A stretch of DNA of 64,000 nt, from the NCBI RefSeq assembly GCF_037975245.1, contig NC_092581.1, positions 3,812,501-3,876,500 of the forward strand, written 5' to 3'. This stretch comes from Apostichopus japonicus (lineage: Eukaryota; Echinodermata; Holothuroidea; Aspidochirotida; Stichopodidae). Within the stretch, counting starts at the first letter, position 1; every line of letters starts with the position of its first letter. The notes under the pieces were generated by a model, which was not told the DNA's origin, made no database searches, and worked only from the letters and a program-made list of their open reading frames with translations. This document shows, in pieces, positions 63,043-64,000 of the stretch. Made by a program: the position numbers and the translations under genes.

Positions 63043-64000
63043 GAGTTTTTGACACAAATAGACGTTTGACTTGTACCCATGTGAGCTTTGACCGCGGTTC
63101 CCATGGCAGTTCCCATATGAAGGTTCCATGTCAATTAAATCTTTCCCATGGGAGTTATAGCAAAACTATAGCAAAACAAAAAGTTATAGCATATACAGAC
63201 TGCGAGGCAAAAGGGTTCACGCTGGGGTACATTATACCCAAGTTTGAAGAAATCACACAAATGTCACAACCAAACATATACGCACACACAGACACATACA
63301 CACCAATAGAATTTTCTGCGGATTCTATTGAATGACATCCGAGGACATGAAACTCCTTGTTCAGATATCCTCAGTTAGAATACAAAAGAAGTGAGTCCAC
63401 GCAAACGCATTGTTCTACTTCTATCTTGACAGTTTGCTCTCATTTCTGATTTATCAAAGTTAAATTGTATTCATTTGATTTCGATAAGTACGTTATCAGA
63501 TGTGTAAATACGCAGAATATTGTCGGACACCGTTGAAATCGTCATTGATAATATGAATAAATCTACTTACCAATGAATTATAAACTTTGTGTTAGAGAAG
63601 AAATACGTCATAGCATTTGTATTGATTGTAAATAGTTTGAATCAAACCCTATATTGTAGAATTACTTACTTTTACTGAATGTATAAATTTTTGTTTCGTC
63701 GTTTTCTACTGCTTTAGTTATGACAATTGTTCATTGCTTAAAACTTCACTTTAAGCATGTTCATAATGCCACACGCGTTGTAAGGGAGGAGCAAACCCAA
63801 CCTTTTCCTACATCTTTATTTAAATATAAGGCAAACATGTTTGTGATGAAGAACTCCGCCAAAGGTCTTAGATAAATCTTGCCCCGTTTGAATGATTTCA
63901 GAATTTCCGATTTGGTATTTGTTAGGTCTTTTGTTAATCAAAGCAAAGAAATAGTAAAATATTGTAATACTTTACCCTCCCTGAAGGATTTTCTTTAACT
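63043..64000. other. Noncoding right end
   Basis: No exon, RNA gene or element recognised. A small acaca-rich patch lies at about 63280-63302. Confidence 0.5.

Overview
The window is animal nuclear DNA: AT-rich, with genes split by short GT..AG introns, dense transposon relics and very long simple repeats. No bacterial or organellar features were seen. The repeat families (hAT MITEs with poly-G/C termini, LINE 3' ends, a tRNA-headed SINE, Penelope-type hammerhead-like motifs) and a divergent neuropathy-target-esterase gene suggest a marine invertebrate deuterostome, plausibly an echinoderm such as a sea cucumber. The species assignment is inference.

Left part (1-13.4 kb): a candidate transmembrane exon on the minus strand (1025-1085) and a signal-peptide plus immunoglobulin-domain exon on the plus strand (1615-1945) lie among repeats. 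Two inverted copies of a minimal hammerhead-ribozyme-like motif bracket the Ig exon. At 3896-13011 sits a complete, very young Ty3/gypsy retrotransposon. It has 1352-bp LTRs differing at one base, a 4-bp target duplication, a PBS, a PPT, an intact PNMA-like gag and an intact 1.5k-residue pol (PR-RT-RH-IN plus an acidic tail). Gag and pol are joined by a -1 frameshift signal consisting of a GGGAAAC heptamer in gag phase followed by a predicted H-type pseudoknot.

Middle left (13.4-29.9 kb): a perfect 866-bp (ATT)n array is followed by mostly noncoding sequence with two hAT-type MITEs (perfect 8-bp target duplications), a LINE RT 3' relic and several local tandem duplications. Only weak single-exon candidates are visible.

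Middle right (29.9-56.1 kb): a minus-strand gene of the PNPLA6/7 (neuropathy target esterase, Swiss cheese) family. I could chain 22 exons, 2800 bp in one uninterrupted frame: degenerate cyclic-nucleotide-binding-like domains, then a patatin phospholipase domain with the G-rich oxyanion loop, GTSMG serine and DGG aspartate. The extreme N-terminus (membrane anchor and start codon) was not found. Its introns hold a 2.9-kb minisatellite with higher-order structure, a 122-bp tandem repeat, a tRNA-derived SINE and a three-level nest (MITE inside a hAT element inside a LINE relic).

Right end (56.1-64 kb): a 51-bp minisatellite of about 26 copies, then two perfect (AGAT)n arrays (1373 and 305 bp) sharing an identical 70-bp downstream flank. 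No gene is supported there.
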